From: a bacterium
GTDB taxonomy: Bacteria; Myxococcota_A; Bradymonadia; Bradymonadales; Bradymonadaceae
Assembly (NCBI GenBank): GCA_030427705.1
Contig: JAUIBR010000005.1
Coordinates: 62,001-126,000, forward strand
Length of the DNA: 64,000 bases
Direction of reading: 5' to 3'
Shown: positions 16,441 to 26,061 of the stretch, one piece after another
Numbering within the stretch: position 1 is the stretch's first letter
Layout: each line of letters begins with the position of its first letter
Made by a program: the position numbers and the translations under genes
Notes under the pieces: model-generated
What the model saw: the letters and a program-made list of their open reading frames with translations, nothing else
Databases searched by the model: none
What the model was told of the DNA's origin: nothing

Positions 16441-19400
16441 ACGGTCTCCGGCTTGTCCTCGTCATCTCCCGTCAGCCAAGTTTTGACTCGGCGCATATCT
16501 TCCAGAATCAGATACAGGCAGGGAACCAGGAGAAGTGCGATGAAGGTCACGAATAGGATTCCGAATCCCAGACTAACGGCCATCGGCGCAAGGAAGCGCG
16601 CCTGAGGTGATGTCTCGAAGATCATGGGTGCGAGACCGAAGAACGTCGTCAACGATGTCAAAAGGATCGGCCTGAAGCGACGGGTGACCCCCGCCACGAC
16701 AGCATCGAAGATCGACATCTCCTCGGAGTATTCATTGATGGCGGTGACCAGAACGATCGAGTCGTTCACAACCACGCCTGAGAGCGCGACCAAACCCATC
16801 ATGGTCATGATGCTGATGTTGAACCCAAGTAAGACGTGGCCGAACACAGCGCCAACCAGACCGAACGGAATGGCCGATACGATAATCGCGGGTTGGACAT
16901 AGCTTCGGAATGCGACCGCCATGAGCGCGTACATCACAAAGAGCGCCATGAAGAATCCACGGAACAGCGCACCAAGGCTTTCTCCCCGTTCTTTCTCTTC
17001 GCCCGCAACGCTGTACGAGAGTCCCGGCGTGTCCGCCAAGATTCTGGGGAGCAGGTCTTGCTGAATGTTCGTCATCACCTCGCCGGCGGATGTGACTGAG
17101 TCGTCCACATCACCGGTTACCGAAACCACACGACGTCCGTCGACACGAACGATGGATGTATAGGATCGGCCTCGGTTAATGTTCGCAGCTTGGCGTAAAG
17201 GAATTTCACCACCTTGTGGTGTTTGGATCAGCAGCTGTTCGATATCGAACTCGGAGATTCTCTCTTCTTTGGGCCGACGGACGAAGATTCGAACTTCATC
17301 GCGACCACGCTGTTGGCGAGTAACCTCCGCCCCGAAGAACGCATTTCGAACCTGTCGGGCGAGGTCGCTTTCCGTGATGCCCATTGCGCGTGCGGCCGGT
17401 TTGAGCGTCAGGTCGAGTTGCTCTTTCCCGGCGGCAAATCCATCGTTCACATCGAAAACGCCGGCGTAAGTTTCGACCTTGCTCGCCAGGCTCGATGCCG
17501 CAGCTTCCAGCGTGTCATTATCGCGGTGCGAAAGCTCAACGTTTACTGGGTCACCCGCTTGCGGGCCGATATTGAATTTGAAGGTTAGTGATTCGACACC
17601 GGGCACCTCGCCGACTTTTTGCCGCCACTTGGCGGTGAACTCTGACGTCTTGATGTCGCGCTCTTCGACGGGCACCAGGAACGTCTGCACACTCGCCAGG
17701 TGACTGCCTGACGACGAACCACGTGAGACGCCACCACCGCCTCCGATGCTAGCGCCCACGGACGAGTAGATTCCGCGACTGATGTCGGACACCCCGCCGT
17801 TCTCTTCCATGATTTCGCGTGACGCCTCCTCCAGCAGTCTGGCGACGCGCCTTGTGTCCTCGGCAGGCGTGCCGAACGGCATTTCGACACTTGCTGTGAT
17901 GATGTCTCCTTCGACTTTTGGCATGAAGGTGAACTTCACGAACCCGCCACCAATGAACCCGAAGGTCAGGAACAACGCGCCGATACCGACGGCGATGGTG
18001 ACATATCGATAACGGAAGGCCCGCTCCGCAAACGGTTGGTACGCCGTTTCGATGAACCAATCTAGACCAGCGCCAAACCAGCGCGTGGGCGCACTGAGCG
18101 CGTCCATGGCATTGAAGATGGCGTCCACCAAAAAGCGCGGAAGGAAGATACTCAGGACACTGCGCGGGTCGCTCTCGTGCCCAAGGTGGGCCGGCAAAAC
18201 GAACAGCGCTTCGACCAGGGAAATCAGGAGAATTGGGATGACGATGAGGGGAATCTGTCGGAAGAACTTGCCCATGATGCCGGGCACGAACAACAAGGGG
18301 ACAAATGCGACCACGGTCGTCAGAACCGAGAAGGTAATCGGCATCGCAACCTCGCGAATACCGTTGATTGCCGCGGCGATCGCCGACTCTCCGTCGCCCC
18401 TGTGGTGGTGCACCGCTTCCCCTGCCACGATGGCATCATCAACCACGATGCCGAGGGTCAGGATGAACGCGAAGAGCGAGATCATGTTGATGGAGACGTC
18501 CATGACCGGCATCAACAAGAACACGCCCAATACGCTGATGATAATGCCGGTCGTCACCCAAAACGCGAGGCGGACCTCAAGGAACAAACCGAGCAGAAGC
18601 AAAACCAGAATCAGACCCAGCATCGCGTTTTCAACCAAAAGCCCAACACGGTCTGCGTAGATTTCCGAGCGGTCATTCCAGAAAACAATGTCGAATTTTG
18701 GCGGCATTTGGGACTTCTTGTCCGCCACGTATTCTTTGACGATGTCGGCAATCTCGATGGGCGTTTGGTCGCCGATTCGATAGACATCCAAACGGATCGC
18801 ACGCTTGCCGTCGTAGTAGGCTTCAAGGTCGACGTCTGCAAACGTGTCCTTAATCGTCGCGATCTCTCCGAGCGTGACAACGGAACCATCTGGCTGGGCC
18901 AAGACAATCACGTCGTTAAACTCATGACCAAACTCACGTCGTTCGGTCGTTCGAAGTAGAACTTCTCCGCGGTCGGTCTTGACGCCACCGCCGGGCAGTT
19001 CGATGGATGCGCGGGCCACGGCGGTACGAATCTGCTCCAGAGTCAGACCGTAGCGGCGCAGCTCTTCCTGAGGCACCTCGATGCTGATTTCGGGGTCTCG
19101 AACGCCACCGAGTTCGACGACGGTGATATCTGGGTCCTGCAGCAGTTCGTCTCGAATCTCCTCACCGAGGGTGCGAAGCTCCTTCTCGGACGCATCACCA
19201 TAGATGACTAACGAGATCACCTGCTGGCGGTTGCTTGCGAGGCTGATGACTGGGCGTTCCGCATCCTGCGGCAACGACGTGACGCGGTCGACGGCGCTTT
19301 TGATGTCATTCAACGCTTCTGTCGCATCCGTGGAGGTTAGAAGTTCCGCCGAAACGGTCGCAACGCCCTCGCCTGCTGTGGAGCGCACCTCCTTGATTCC

Positions 19401-19652
19401 GTCGACGCTTCGAACGGCCTCTTCGACGGCGAGGACCACGCCCTGCTCTACTTCTTCAGGTCCGGCGCCAGGATAGACGACCTGGACGTTGACACGGTCG
19501 AGCTGAATCTCTGGGAAGACCTCTTGTTTGACCTGAGTGGCCATGAAGATGCCACCCAAGATGAAGACGGCCATGATGAGGTTAGCAGCGACGCCGTTTT
19601 GCGCCATGAACGCTAGCGGCCCGGACTTCCAAGTTGGTTCTTGGTCGCTCAT
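16437..19652 (-). CDS. RND efflux transporter, AcrB-like (HAE) family
   Basis: A 1071-residue inner-membrane proton-driven pump. The N-terminal helix (NGVAANLIMAVFILGGIFMA) is followed by two periplasmic porter/docking segments and two blocks of membrane helices. The fourth-helix region has GIVVDDAIVAGEAVHHH, where the paired Asp residues relay protons in this family, and the second half has a Gly/Ser-rich loop (GASIGGGGGVSRGSSSGS). The sequence fits the broad HAE group and not the heavy-metal group. It overlaps the adaptor gene by 4 nt and completes a tripartite operon with its own TetR. Substrates are likely hydrophobic compounds but cannot be fixed. Confidence 0.93.
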   Translation of the reverse strand: MSDQEPTWKSGPLAFMAQNGVAANLIMAVFILGGIFMATQVKQEVFPEIQLDRVNVQVVYPGAGPEEVEQGVVLAVEEAVRSVDGIKEVRSTAGEGVATVSAELLTSTDATEALNDIKSAVDRVTSLPQDAERPVISLASNRQQVISLVIYGDASEKELRTLGEEIRDELLQDPDITVVELGGVRDPEISIEVPQEELRRYGLTLEQIRTAVARASIELPGGGVKTDRGEVLLRTTERREFGHEFNDVIVLAQPDGSVVTLGEIATIKDTFADVDLEAYYDGKRAIRLDVYRIGDQTPIEIADIVKEYVADKKSQMPPKFDIVFWNDRSEIYADRVGLLVENAMLGLILVLLLLGLFLEVRLAFWVTTGIIISVLGVFLLMPVMDVSINMISLFAFILTLGIVVDDAIVAGEAVHHHRGDGESAIAAAINGIREVAMPITFSVLTTVVAFVPLLFVPGIMGKFFRQIPLIVIPILLISLVEALFVLPAHLGHESDPRSVLSIFLPRFLVDAIFNAMDALSAPTRWFGAGLDWFIETAYQPFAERAFRYRYVTIAVGIGALFLTFGFIGGGFVKFTFMPKVEGDIITASVEMPFGTPAEDTRRVARLLEEASREIMEENGGVSDISRGIYSSVGASIGGGGGVSRGSSSGSHLASVQTFLVPVEERDIKTSEFTAKWRQKVGEVPGVESLTFKFNIGPQAGDPVNVELSHRDNDTLEAAASSLASKVETYAGVFDVNDGFAAGKEQLDLTLKPAARAMGITESDLARQVRNAFFGAEVTRQQRGRDEVRIFVRRPKEERISEFDIEQLLIQTPQGGEIPLRQAANINRGRSYTSIVRVDGRRVVSVTGDVDDSVTSAGEVMTNIQQDLLPRILADTPGLSYSVAGEEKERGESLGALFRGFFMALFVMYALMAVAFRSYVQPAIIVSAIPFGLVGAVFGHVLLGFNISIMTMMGLVALSGVVVNDSIVLVTAINEYSEEMSIFDAVVAGVTRRFRPILLTSLTTFFGLAPMIFETSPQARFLAPMAVSLGFGILFVTFIALLLVPCLYLILEDMRRVKTWLTGDDEDKPETV

Positions 19653-20866
19653 TTCGCTACCTCAGCGCGTTTGGCGGGTTCTGCCTGAGTCGATTCAGTC
19701 CGCAGCTTCATGCCATCAACGGGCGTCGAGATCTTGGACACGACAACTTCGTCTCCCTCTGCAACGCCGCCCCGGATGAGCACTTCGTCCTCGTCTCGCC
19801 AGACGATAACGGCCTTCGCGATCTGGAGTTTGTCGTCCTTCATCAGATGTACAGAATCACCTTCATGAACGTAGCGTCGGGACAGGGCCACGACATTGCG
19901 TGACTCTCCGCCTTGGATGGTGACCGAGACATACGCGCCCACCAATAGTGGCAGTCCGCGTTCTTCCGGCGCTTTGGCCAGGTTCGCTGGATCGTCGATT
20001 TGCACGATGACGCGGGCCATCCTGCCAACGGGGTCCAAGTCGCCTAACAGACGCAGCACTTTGCCTTCTCGCTCAATTTTTCCGGTTCCAAGGTCCTGCA
20101 CGATCTTCGCTGCGGAACCTTCACCTGTTGCGTTTAAGCCGGGAACATCAATGAGTCCAAGGCGGTCCATGGGAATCGACACTTGGACCCAAAACTCGTC
20201 TGTGCCGACCAACGTAGCCATAGGGCTTCCCATCGTCGCGAGCTGCCCTACTTCTACCGATTCCGAGCGGACGTACGCGTTGAATGGGGCACGAATGGTC
20301 GTTCGCCGAAGGTCGAGTTGTGCCCGTTTGAGCTGAGACTCAGCGGACTTCAGATTGACCTCGGCGATGCGTTTTTGCGGCCCACGTAGCGCCAGACCCG
20401 GGTCGGCGTTTCCATCGACGTCCTTTTTGAACAGCTCCCATTCCTTCTTCGCGACTTTCTGCTGACCTTCTTCGAGCGTGATTTGGGCTTCGGCCGAGGC
20501 AACCGCAGTTTTGCTTTGCTCGACGGCAATCTGGTAGTCGGATCGGTCGATCTTCACCAGCGGCTCGCCCTTTTGTACGACGCCACCTTCGACCAGTTTC
20601 TCGCTGACCCAAATGACTTCACCTTGCACTCGTGGCTGCAGCACAACGGTACGCGCCGGAGTAACTTCGCCCTGACCTCGCACATCAATCGTGCGCGTCG
20701 CAGTTTGGGCTTTCTCGACTGAAACGAGCACGCCGCGATTTTCGGGGGCGGTTCGTTCTGGCTTCGTCCGGCTCTTAATGAGCGTCACAGTCGCCGCGAT
20801 GGAGAGCACCAAGATCACAAGTGGCGCCGCGATTTTTATGACTGTCCGTCCAGTATTGCTACTCAT
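19649..20866 (-). CDS. RND periplasmic adaptor (membrane fusion protein)
   Basis: A 405-residue adaptor with one N-terminal membrane anchor (IAAPLVILVLSIAATVTLI) and no lipobox. It has the split lipoyl/barrel-sandwich domain (VLQPRVQGEVIWVSEKLVEG and later TTIRAPFNAYVRSESVEVG), an alpha-helical hairpin between them (about residues 115-180), and beta-barrel and membrane-proximal domains after that. It should bridge the RND pump and the outer-membrane factor. Its start lies inside the end of the outer-membrane factor gene (8-nt overlap ATGAGTAG), and its end overlaps the pump start by 4 nt, so stoichiometric translation is expected. Confidence 0.93.
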   Translation of the reverse strand: MSSNTGRTVIKIAAPLVILVLSIAATVTLIKSRTKPERTAPENRGVLVSVEKAQTATRTIDVRGQGEVTPARTVVLQPRVQGEVIWVSEKLVEGGVVQKGEPLVKIDRSDYQIAVEQSKTAVASAEAQITLEEGQQKVAKKEWELFKKDVDGNADPGLALRGPQKRIAEVNLKSAESQLKRAQLDLRRTTIRAPFNAYVRSESVEVGQLATMGSPMATLVGTDEFWVQVSIPMDRLGLIDVPGLNATGEGSAAKIVQDLGTGKIEREGKVLRLLGDLDPVGRMARVIVQIDDPANLAKAPEERGLPLLVGAYVSVTIQGGESRNVVALSRRYVHEGDSVHLMKDDKLQIAKAVIVWRDEDEVLIRGGVAEGDEVVVSKISTPVDGMKLRTESTQAEPAKRAEVAK

Positions 20867-22262
20867 CTAGATCGTCCTTCTTCGGAGCTTCAAGCTCCTT
20901 AGTCCATGCCCCGCCAACCGCGCGGCATGTTTGAATTCGAAAGCTCAATTGTTGGCGCTGCGCATCCACCATGGCCTGCTGCAGCGTTTGCACCGAACGC
21001 AGGGCGGTCAGCACGCGCAGGTAATCCAACGCGCCGGACCGGTATCGCTCACGCGCGATGACGAGTGAGGCTTCGGCACTCTCGAGTTGTTGTTCGAGCT
21101 CTTCCATGAACAGCTTCTGTTGTCGCTCTCGCACAACGGCGGACTCGACCTCTTGGAAGGCGGTCAACATCGATTGCGCGTAGGAGAACAATCGCTCACG
21201 GGCGGCGGCTTCAGACTGATCGATCACCGCATTGCGACGGCCACCCTCAAAAATGGGTTGAGTGGCCGAGCCGCCGATACTCCAGAAGAGTTCATCGAAC
21301 AGGTCGCCGATGGTGTCCGTGGAAAGAAACATCGAAGCCGACAGGCGGATCGACGGAAGCCGGTCTCGAACAGCCGCAACCGTACGCTCATCCGCCGCTT
21401 CAAGACGAAGCCGCGCCGAACGCACATCTGGGCGATTTTCCAGGATGTCCGCGGGGACGCCCAACGCAGGGAACGCAGGAATCTCTGGAAGCTCGGCGGT
21501 TGCGCCCACCACCTCGGCGCGCGGAGGCTCGCCAGTCAACACCGCGAGGCGCAATCTGGAGATCTCCTCGAGGGCCTTCGCGGTCTCGTATTGGCCACGT
21601 AGGCGATAGATTTCCTGCTCTTGCTGCGTGACGTCCAGCGCGGTTGCGACCCCATTTGCGAGACGCAGCTTGGTCAGTTCGAGGAACTTCTCGGCAGTCT
21701 CGATCTGCTCTTCGATCAACGTCATCTTCTGTCGCTGCGAAACGACGTCAAACCAGGCTTCTGAGACTTGCGCAGACACGCTGATCGCGAACGCCTCCAC
21801 GTCGGCTCGGACTGCCTGCGTATCGTACTCGGCAGCTTGTCGACGCGCGGCCAGTTTGCCCCACACATCGAGTTCGTAGGACACCGGGGCGCTGAGCCGA
21901 AACTGATTGCCTTCCACACTTCCAATCGGTGGGGCTGCGGGTGATTTGCTGCGTGAAGCTTCAAACTGCGCGGAAACAGTGGGCCAGAGCGTTGAGTCGG
22001 CCTGGGCTTGAATCGCTTCCGCTTGTTCGAGCCTCGCCCACGCGCTTCGTAAGTCGAGGTTTCGGTCTAAGGCCTTGTTGACCAAGCCGTCCAACTCGCC
22101 GTTTCCGAAGTCTGAACAGAATCCGTCCTTTTCGACAGTTTCAAACGTCACTGCTGAAAACGCGTCGGGAGCCTGCGGCACGACTTTGTCGACTTTCTCG
22201 GCATATTGATTGCCGCTGCACGAGAGCAATAGCACGGACAGAATTGGGAGAATCCTACGCAT
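20859..22262 (-). CDS. TolC/NodT-type outer-membrane efflux lipoprotein
   Basis: Outer-membrane channel of the tripartite pump, 467 residues from ATG 22262; the frame stays open to 22427 but this would overlap TetR widely and lose the signal peptide. Signal peptide with lipobox LLSC, as in NodT/OprM proteins. Two outer-membrane-efflux repeats are visible, the second starting near GVPADILENRPDVRSARLRLE, a well-known NodT-family stretch, followed by PSIRLSASMF. Long coiled-coil-like helices rich in Ala, Glu and Gln alternate with barrel strands. The gene overlaps TetR by 8 nt (ATGCGTAG) and the adaptor by 8 nt. Confidence 0.92.
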   Translation of the reverse strand: MRRILPILSVLLLSCSGNQYAEKVDKVVPQAPDAFSAVTFETVEKDGFCSDFGNGELDGLVNKALDRNLDLRSAWARLEQAEAIQAQADSTLWPTVSAQFEASRSKSPAAPPIGSVEGNQFRLSAPVSYELDVWGKLAARRQAAEYDTQAVRADVEAFAISVSAQVSEAWFDVVSQRQKMTLIEEQIETAEKFLELTKLRLANGVATALDVTQQEQEIYRLRGQYETAKALEEISRLRLAVLTGEPPRAEVVGATAELPEIPAFPALGVPADILENRPDVRSARLRLEAADERTVAAVRDRLPSIRLSASMFLSTDTIGDLFDELFWSIGGSATQPIFEGGRRNAVIDQSEAAARERLFSYAQSMLTAFQEVESAVVRERQQKLFMEELEQQLESAEASLVIARERYRSGALDYLRVLTALRSVQTLQQAMVDAQRQQLSFRIQTCRAVGGAWTKELEAPKKDDLDE

Positions 22263-22854
22263 CTTCGCCCCCTTTCGGAGCAGCGCCGTGTAGGATGAAT
22301 TGAACCACGCCACGGACGTAACTTTGTTTGGGAATGGGCATGAATTTGTTGATTCCAACGGTTTCTGCGAAGGCGTAGTGATGTAGCGAGCCTGCAAACA
22401 TGCGGGCGAGAATCTCGGGATCGCCAATTGCGAGTCGACCGGCCTTTATCTCGGCGTCGAAGTAGTTGGAGATCAGGCGTAGTCCCTTTACGGGCATCAC
22501 CTCGTCTGCATCACGCAAGCTCTCGTCGATAACGCCGCTGGATGCGATCATCATCATTTTGGGTACGAGCTCGGTGAAGAAGTCGACCATTTGAACGCCA
22601 ATGGCAAAGAGATTCTCTTCAACCGAGTTCTTTCCTGCCAGTCCATCTAAACGCGCGAAGAACGGGGGCTCAGGCAGTCCCATTGCAGCCAGAAACAAGT
22701 CGTGCTTCGAGGAGAATCTGCGGAAGATGGACCCCTCGGAAATACCAGCTTGTTCGGCGATCTGTGCGGTCGTGGCCTTCAATCCCTGGTCCATGAACAC
22801 AGCCCGAGCAGCCTCGAGTATTTGTTCGTCGGTGATTGTCGCTGTACGTGCCAA
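22255..22854 (-). CDS. TetR-family repressor of the RND operon
   Basis: TetR-type regulator with helix-turn-helix near the N-terminus (ILEAARAVFMDQGLKATTAQ, then ISEGSIFRRFSSKHDLF). I choose TTG 22854, giving 199 residues, because GGAG lies eight bases upstream and the longer frame to 22938 would run through the operator repeats. It is the first gene of the RND operon and is expected to repress it by binding the two AATTAATGAGC sites just upstream. The C-terminal ligand domain resembles AcrR/RamR-type regulators only in general features; the inducer is unknown. Confidence 0.88.
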   Translation of the reverse strand: MARTATITDEQILEAARAVFMDQGLKATTAQIAEQAGISEGSIFRRFSSKHDLFLAAMGLPEPPFFARLDGLAGKNSVEENLFAIGVQMVDFFTELVPKMMMIASSGVIDESLRDADEVMPVKGLRLISNYFDAEIKAGRLAIGDPEILARMFAGSLHHYAFAETVGINKFMPIPKQSYVRGVVQFILHGAAPKGGEDA

Positions 22855-22863
22855 GCTAACTCC

Positions 22864-22883
22864 AATTAATGAGCATTGACTCA
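22864..22883. promoter_or_regulatory. TetR operator-like site, proximal
   Basis: AATTAATGAGC is followed by an ACTCA half-site after a short spacer (TGAG...CTCA dyad), directly upstream of the TetR ribosome-binding site. It is a near copy of the site at 22918-22942. Confidence 0.6.
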
Positions 22884-22917
22884 ACAATATGATGCATTTA
22901 TCCAATAAACGATACGC

Positions 22918-22942
22918 AATTAATGAGCAACCACTCATTTAA
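22918..22942. promoter_or_regulatory. TetR operator-like site, distal
   Basis: Second copy of AATTAATGAGCA, here with a longer dyad ending ACTCATTTAA. The two copies start 54 bp apart. The rest of 22943-23126 holds the direct repeat TTTAAGGA (twice) and no clear gene. Confidence 0.6.
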
Positions 22943-23126
22943 GCAATTTTGGTCGTCATCTGACCTTGTTGGTCCCCACTCAGATGCACGTCGTTTAAGG
23001 AAGATTCTTTAAGGAGTGTTAACTTCTTTTCGACGATCTTACGTTTGCGATTGTTTACAGACCGCGGGAATGGTGGACCAGACCGCGAGTGTTTGGATCT
23101 ATGTTCGAAACCGATAGAGTGGAGAC

Positions 23127-23528
23127 ATGAGACGCATCACCCAAGGTCGACCTGGAGACCGTGCACGAAGCCCGCAGACTGAGCGGCACGCGCGGAAAAA
23201 GCGACGCTCGCATCGTAGGGATGTGAAGCGAGGAGGCACCTATCACCCTGTGAAGGCCCCACCGCAATCGGCTCGTCACGGTGTGCGCGTGCGTCTGCTT
23301 TACGCTGTCATCGCTGGTGTTGCGACGATCCTCTGCGGCGCCTCGATTGCGTTCTCGTTGCACCAACCAGCATTCACATCGGCAGCGCTGGCTATCCTTG
23401 GATTCTGCTCATTCAATGCGATGATCGCGATGGTGCTCAGTGCCCGTCGTGAAGAGACCGTGCACCAACTCGCGACGGACCAGGAAGACATTCCCCTGTT
23501 GACTGAAGGGCGAGACGGCTCGGTGTGA
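23127..23528 (+). CDS. Small two-helix membrane protein, unknown function
   Basis: A 133-residue protein with a strongly basic N-terminal third (Arg/Lys/His-rich, about residues 1-50) and two adjacent membrane helices (LLYAVIAGVATILCGASIAF and AALAILGFCSFNAMIAMVL). A short acidic C-terminal tail follows. GTGGAG lies just upstream of the ATG. The basic N-terminus is probably cytoplasmic by the positive-inside rule and could contact nucleic acid or lipid headgroups. I do not recognise a family. It stands alone between the divergent RND operon and a convergent lipoprotein gene. Confidence 0.6.
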   Translation: MRRITQGRPGDRARSPQTERHARKKRRSHRRDVKRGGTYHPVKAPPQSARHGVRVRLLYAVIAGVATILCGASIAFSLHQPAFTSAALAILGFCSFNAMIAMVLSARREETVHQLATDQEDIPLLTEGRDGSV

Positions 23529-23529
23529 C

Positions 23530-24501
23530 CTACATCTTTTGAAGACCAAGGGCATCACGGTACGCCGCATCCGATTTGGCGTTCTTCATCCAATAATCGA
23601 GCATGATGGAATTCGTCAGCACACCACGCGAGACCATGTTCTCTGGGGTCTTACCATCGCGCCTAAACAACGGCGCATAGCCATCTTCGAACCCGACAAT
23701 TCGGAATGGGAACTTGGGTTCGAAGTACAATTGAAACGTGCGCTGAAGTTCCGGATAGGTGACGGAGTAGCGCGAGACCGGCGCGTCCCAGCCTGCCAGC
23801 GATTGGTTCGTTTCCAAGACGGCTTTAGCGTCATAGGTACGGGTTTCCTTGTGCATGAACCGCAAGAACTGCACACCGGGCACCATCTTGAAATCGCCCG
23901 TGGGAAGCGATGCTGGGTCCTTTCGCAGCTGGACCCACAGTGCATCTTCAAATGGTGCGTCCTCCAACCGGAACTCCTGGTCAGCCTCCGCCTGAAAATA
24001 CGAGAACGAACGCACGCTGTAATCAAGCTCACCCTTGTTGAACTGCGCGAACACCTGCCCACACCACTCCGTCGCAGCAAACACGAGCTTCTCTGGCTTG
24101 GGTGCGTCTACAGGAAAGAACACCGATGTGTTCACGTTGTACGGATACATCCCGGTGTAAAAACGGCTATGCCGGTTCATTTTCAGAATGGGAACCGCAT
24201 TGTCTTTCGGGCCGAACTCGTACTTAACCTGCTTATCGGTCAGAAAATCTTCGGTCACGAAGATCGCCACCGTTTCACCGCTGTGTGATTGCCCGTATCG
24301 GGTCTGCGTCAACTCATAGCGGTTCATTTCAGCGAGTCCTCGATTCCAGTAGGACCTGAAATCCGTGGCTTCGGCGGCCAACTGCTCGCTGGTGAGGGGA
24401 TTCACCTTCAACCCCTCTTTTTGAACCGTAGTTTGAGGGGTTTGCGGCGTGCACGACAAAACAAAAGCTGTCGTCGCGATGATGAGCTGAGTCGTTCGCA
24501 T
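23530..24501 (-). CDS. Conserved lipoprotein of unknown function
   Basis: A 323-residue lipoprotein with signal peptide and lipobox VLSC. The mature sequence has FRSYWNRGLAEMNRYELTQ, VTEDFLTDKQVK, an EWCGQVFAQ segment and a FSYFQAEADQEF stretch. This matches from memory a lipoprotein family frequent in Bacteroidota that databases sometimes mislabel as Maf septum inhibitor; it has none of the real Maf pyrophosphatase motifs. The biochemical role is unknown. It is a single gene convergent with the small membrane protein and about 50 nt from the beta-CASP gene, which lies upstream on the same strand. Confidence 0.8.
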   Translation of the reverse strand: MRTTQLIIATTAFVLSCTPQTPQTTVQKEGLKVNPLTSEQLAAEATDFRSYWNRGLAEMNRYELTQTRYGQSHSGETVAIFVTEDFLTDKQVKYEFGPKDNAVPILKMNRHSRFYTGMYPYNVNTSVFFPVDAPKPEKLVFAATEWCGQVFAQFNKGELDYSVRSFSYFQAEADQEFRLEDAPFEDALWVQLRKDPASLPTGDFKMVPGVQFLRFMHKETRTYDAKAVLETNQSLAGWDAPVSRYSVTYPELQRTFQLYFEPKFPFRIVGFEDGYAPLFRRDGKTPENMVSRGVLTNSIMLDYWMKNAKSDAAYRDALGLQKM

Positions 24502-24552
24502 TGGATCTCCTTCGTCATCGGATGGATGCGTGAGGTGACCCTATCGATTCAA

Positions 24553-25962
24553 TTACGAAACGTCCAAGGCGGCGAGGTCGATGGCTTTTGCGTATTGGAG
24601 GGTGGAAACGGATTTCACGTCCATCTCCTTTTTGAGATGGCGCTGAAGCTCTTCCTTTTTCTCTGGCTCCCCGTGCACCAAAAAGATGTGGGAAGCCCCG
24701 GTTTCCTCGGCCCAATTCGTCAGTTCGTTCTGACCCGCGTGGGCCGAAAACCCATTTATGGTGTGAACTTGGGCATTCACTGGAATCGACTCGCGATGCA
24801 GCTTTACAAATGGCGCGCCTTCCACGATTCGGCGACCGGTGGTCCCACGAGCCTGATAGCCGCAGATGACCAAACTGCTCTGCTCACGCGACAGGTTGTG
24901 TCGAAGGTGATGCAACACTCGACCACCAGAAACCATGCCACTTCCTGCCAGTATTACCGCACCACCACCCACCGCGTTGATCGCGATGGAGTCGCGGGTA
25001 TCGCGTGTATACGTTAGAGCCGGGAAGTTAAACGGCGTCTCGCCGTTCTTTTTCAAAATGACCGCGTGCTGATCGTATTGTTCTGGGTGCCGCTCAAAGA
25101 TGCGTGTTGCATCGATGGCCATCGGGCTGTCCAAGAAAATCTTGGCATCGCCCGGTATTCGGTCGTTCTTCCACGCCTCGTACAAGACGTAGAGCAACTC
25201 TTGCGCGCGTTGCATGGCGAACGTTGGAATCACGACGTTTCCACCACGTCCCAGCGTCTCGGCGACCACATATTCAAGTTCCGCGATCGTGTCCTTGAAC
25301 GGCCGATGGTCACGGTCGCCATAGGTGCTTTCCATCAAGGCAATATCACAGGTCGGTGCGACACTCGGGTCATTGATGATGGGCTTATCCAGGTTGCCCA
25401 GGTCGCCAGAGAACACAAAACTGCGCTGGATATCGCCCTCGCGCAGTTGGAGTTCCACCATGGCCGAACCAAGGATGTGACCAGCTTCATGGAATGTGAA
25501 CGTCAGCTCATCCCAGACACGGGTGGTCTGTCCAAACTCGACAAACTCACGCCAGATTTCCAAGACATCCAGAACGTCTTCATCGGTGTAGAGCGGCTCG
25601 ATCCGCTCCGTCCCCAGTTTACGTTTGTGGTTGGCGCGTTGGGCCTCGGTCATGATGAGGTTCGCCGCGTCCATGAGGCTCAGTCGGGCCAGCTCGAACG
25701 TTGCACGGGTCGAAACGATGCGACCACGGAAACCCTCTTTAAACAGCAGCGGAATCCGCCCGATATGATCAAGGTGTGCGTGGCTAACAATGAGCAGGTC
25801 GATGGAACTTGGGTCGAAGTCAAAACCATCGTCATTGCGTTCTCGATCGCTTCTGAGACCTTGGAACATCCCGCAGTCCAAGAGCACCCGTCGATCGCCG
25901 ATTTCCAAGAGATGGCATGACCCCGTCACACCTTCCGCCGCACCAAAACTGGTTAGATACAT
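24553..25962 (-). CDS. Metallo-beta-lactamase/beta-CASP RNA hydrolase
   Basis: A 469-residue cytoplasmic nuclease of the MBL-beta-CASP group (COG1236-type, related to CPSF73/Ysh1). The zinc motif SHAHLDHIGR is near residue 70, further ligands are in FHEAGHILGSAM and FSGDLGN, and the beta-CASP insert follows with PTFAMQRAQELLYVLYE and the late GYQARGTTGRR segment. It ends with the metal-binding HxxxG region INGFSAHAGQ and a C-terminal VHGEPE. Such enzymes process or degrade RNA. Start ATG 25962 is preferred over a GTG at 25977. No partner gene is evident. Confidence 0.92.
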   Translation of the reverse strand: MYLTSFGAAEGVTGSCHLLEIGDRRVLLDCGMFQGLRSDRERNDDGFDFDPSSIDLLIVSHAHLDHIGRIPLLFKEGFRGRIVSTRATFELARLSLMDAANLIMTEAQRANHKRKLGTERIEPLYTDEDVLDVLEIWREFVEFGQTTRVWDELTFTFHEAGHILGSAMVELQLREGDIQRSFVFSGDLGNLDKPIINDPSVAPTCDIALMESTYGDRDHRPFKDTIAELEYVVAETLGRGGNVVIPTFAMQRAQELLYVLYEAWKNDRIPGDAKIFLDSPMAIDATRIFERHPEQYDQHAVILKKNGETPFNFPALTYTRDTRDSIAINAVGGGAVILAGSGMVSGGRVLHHLRHNLSREQSSLVICGYQARGTTGRRIVEGAPFVKLHRESIPVNAQVHTINGFSAHAGQNELTNWAEETGASHIFLVHGEPEKKEELQRHLKKEMDVKSVSTLQYAKAIDLAALDVS

Positions 25963-26061
25963 TTTGTTTCCGGTCACAGAACACGCTCATCGTAGCAGCC
26001 GAGTTGACTACCGCCACCCAAATTAGGGAAACTAGTTCATCAGGCAGCCCAGAGACGCAAG

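Noticed and set aside
23530-24501. Maf septum-formation inhibitor
   Set aside because: The lipoprotein family is sometimes labelled so, but Maf nucleotide-pyrophosphatase motifs are missing.
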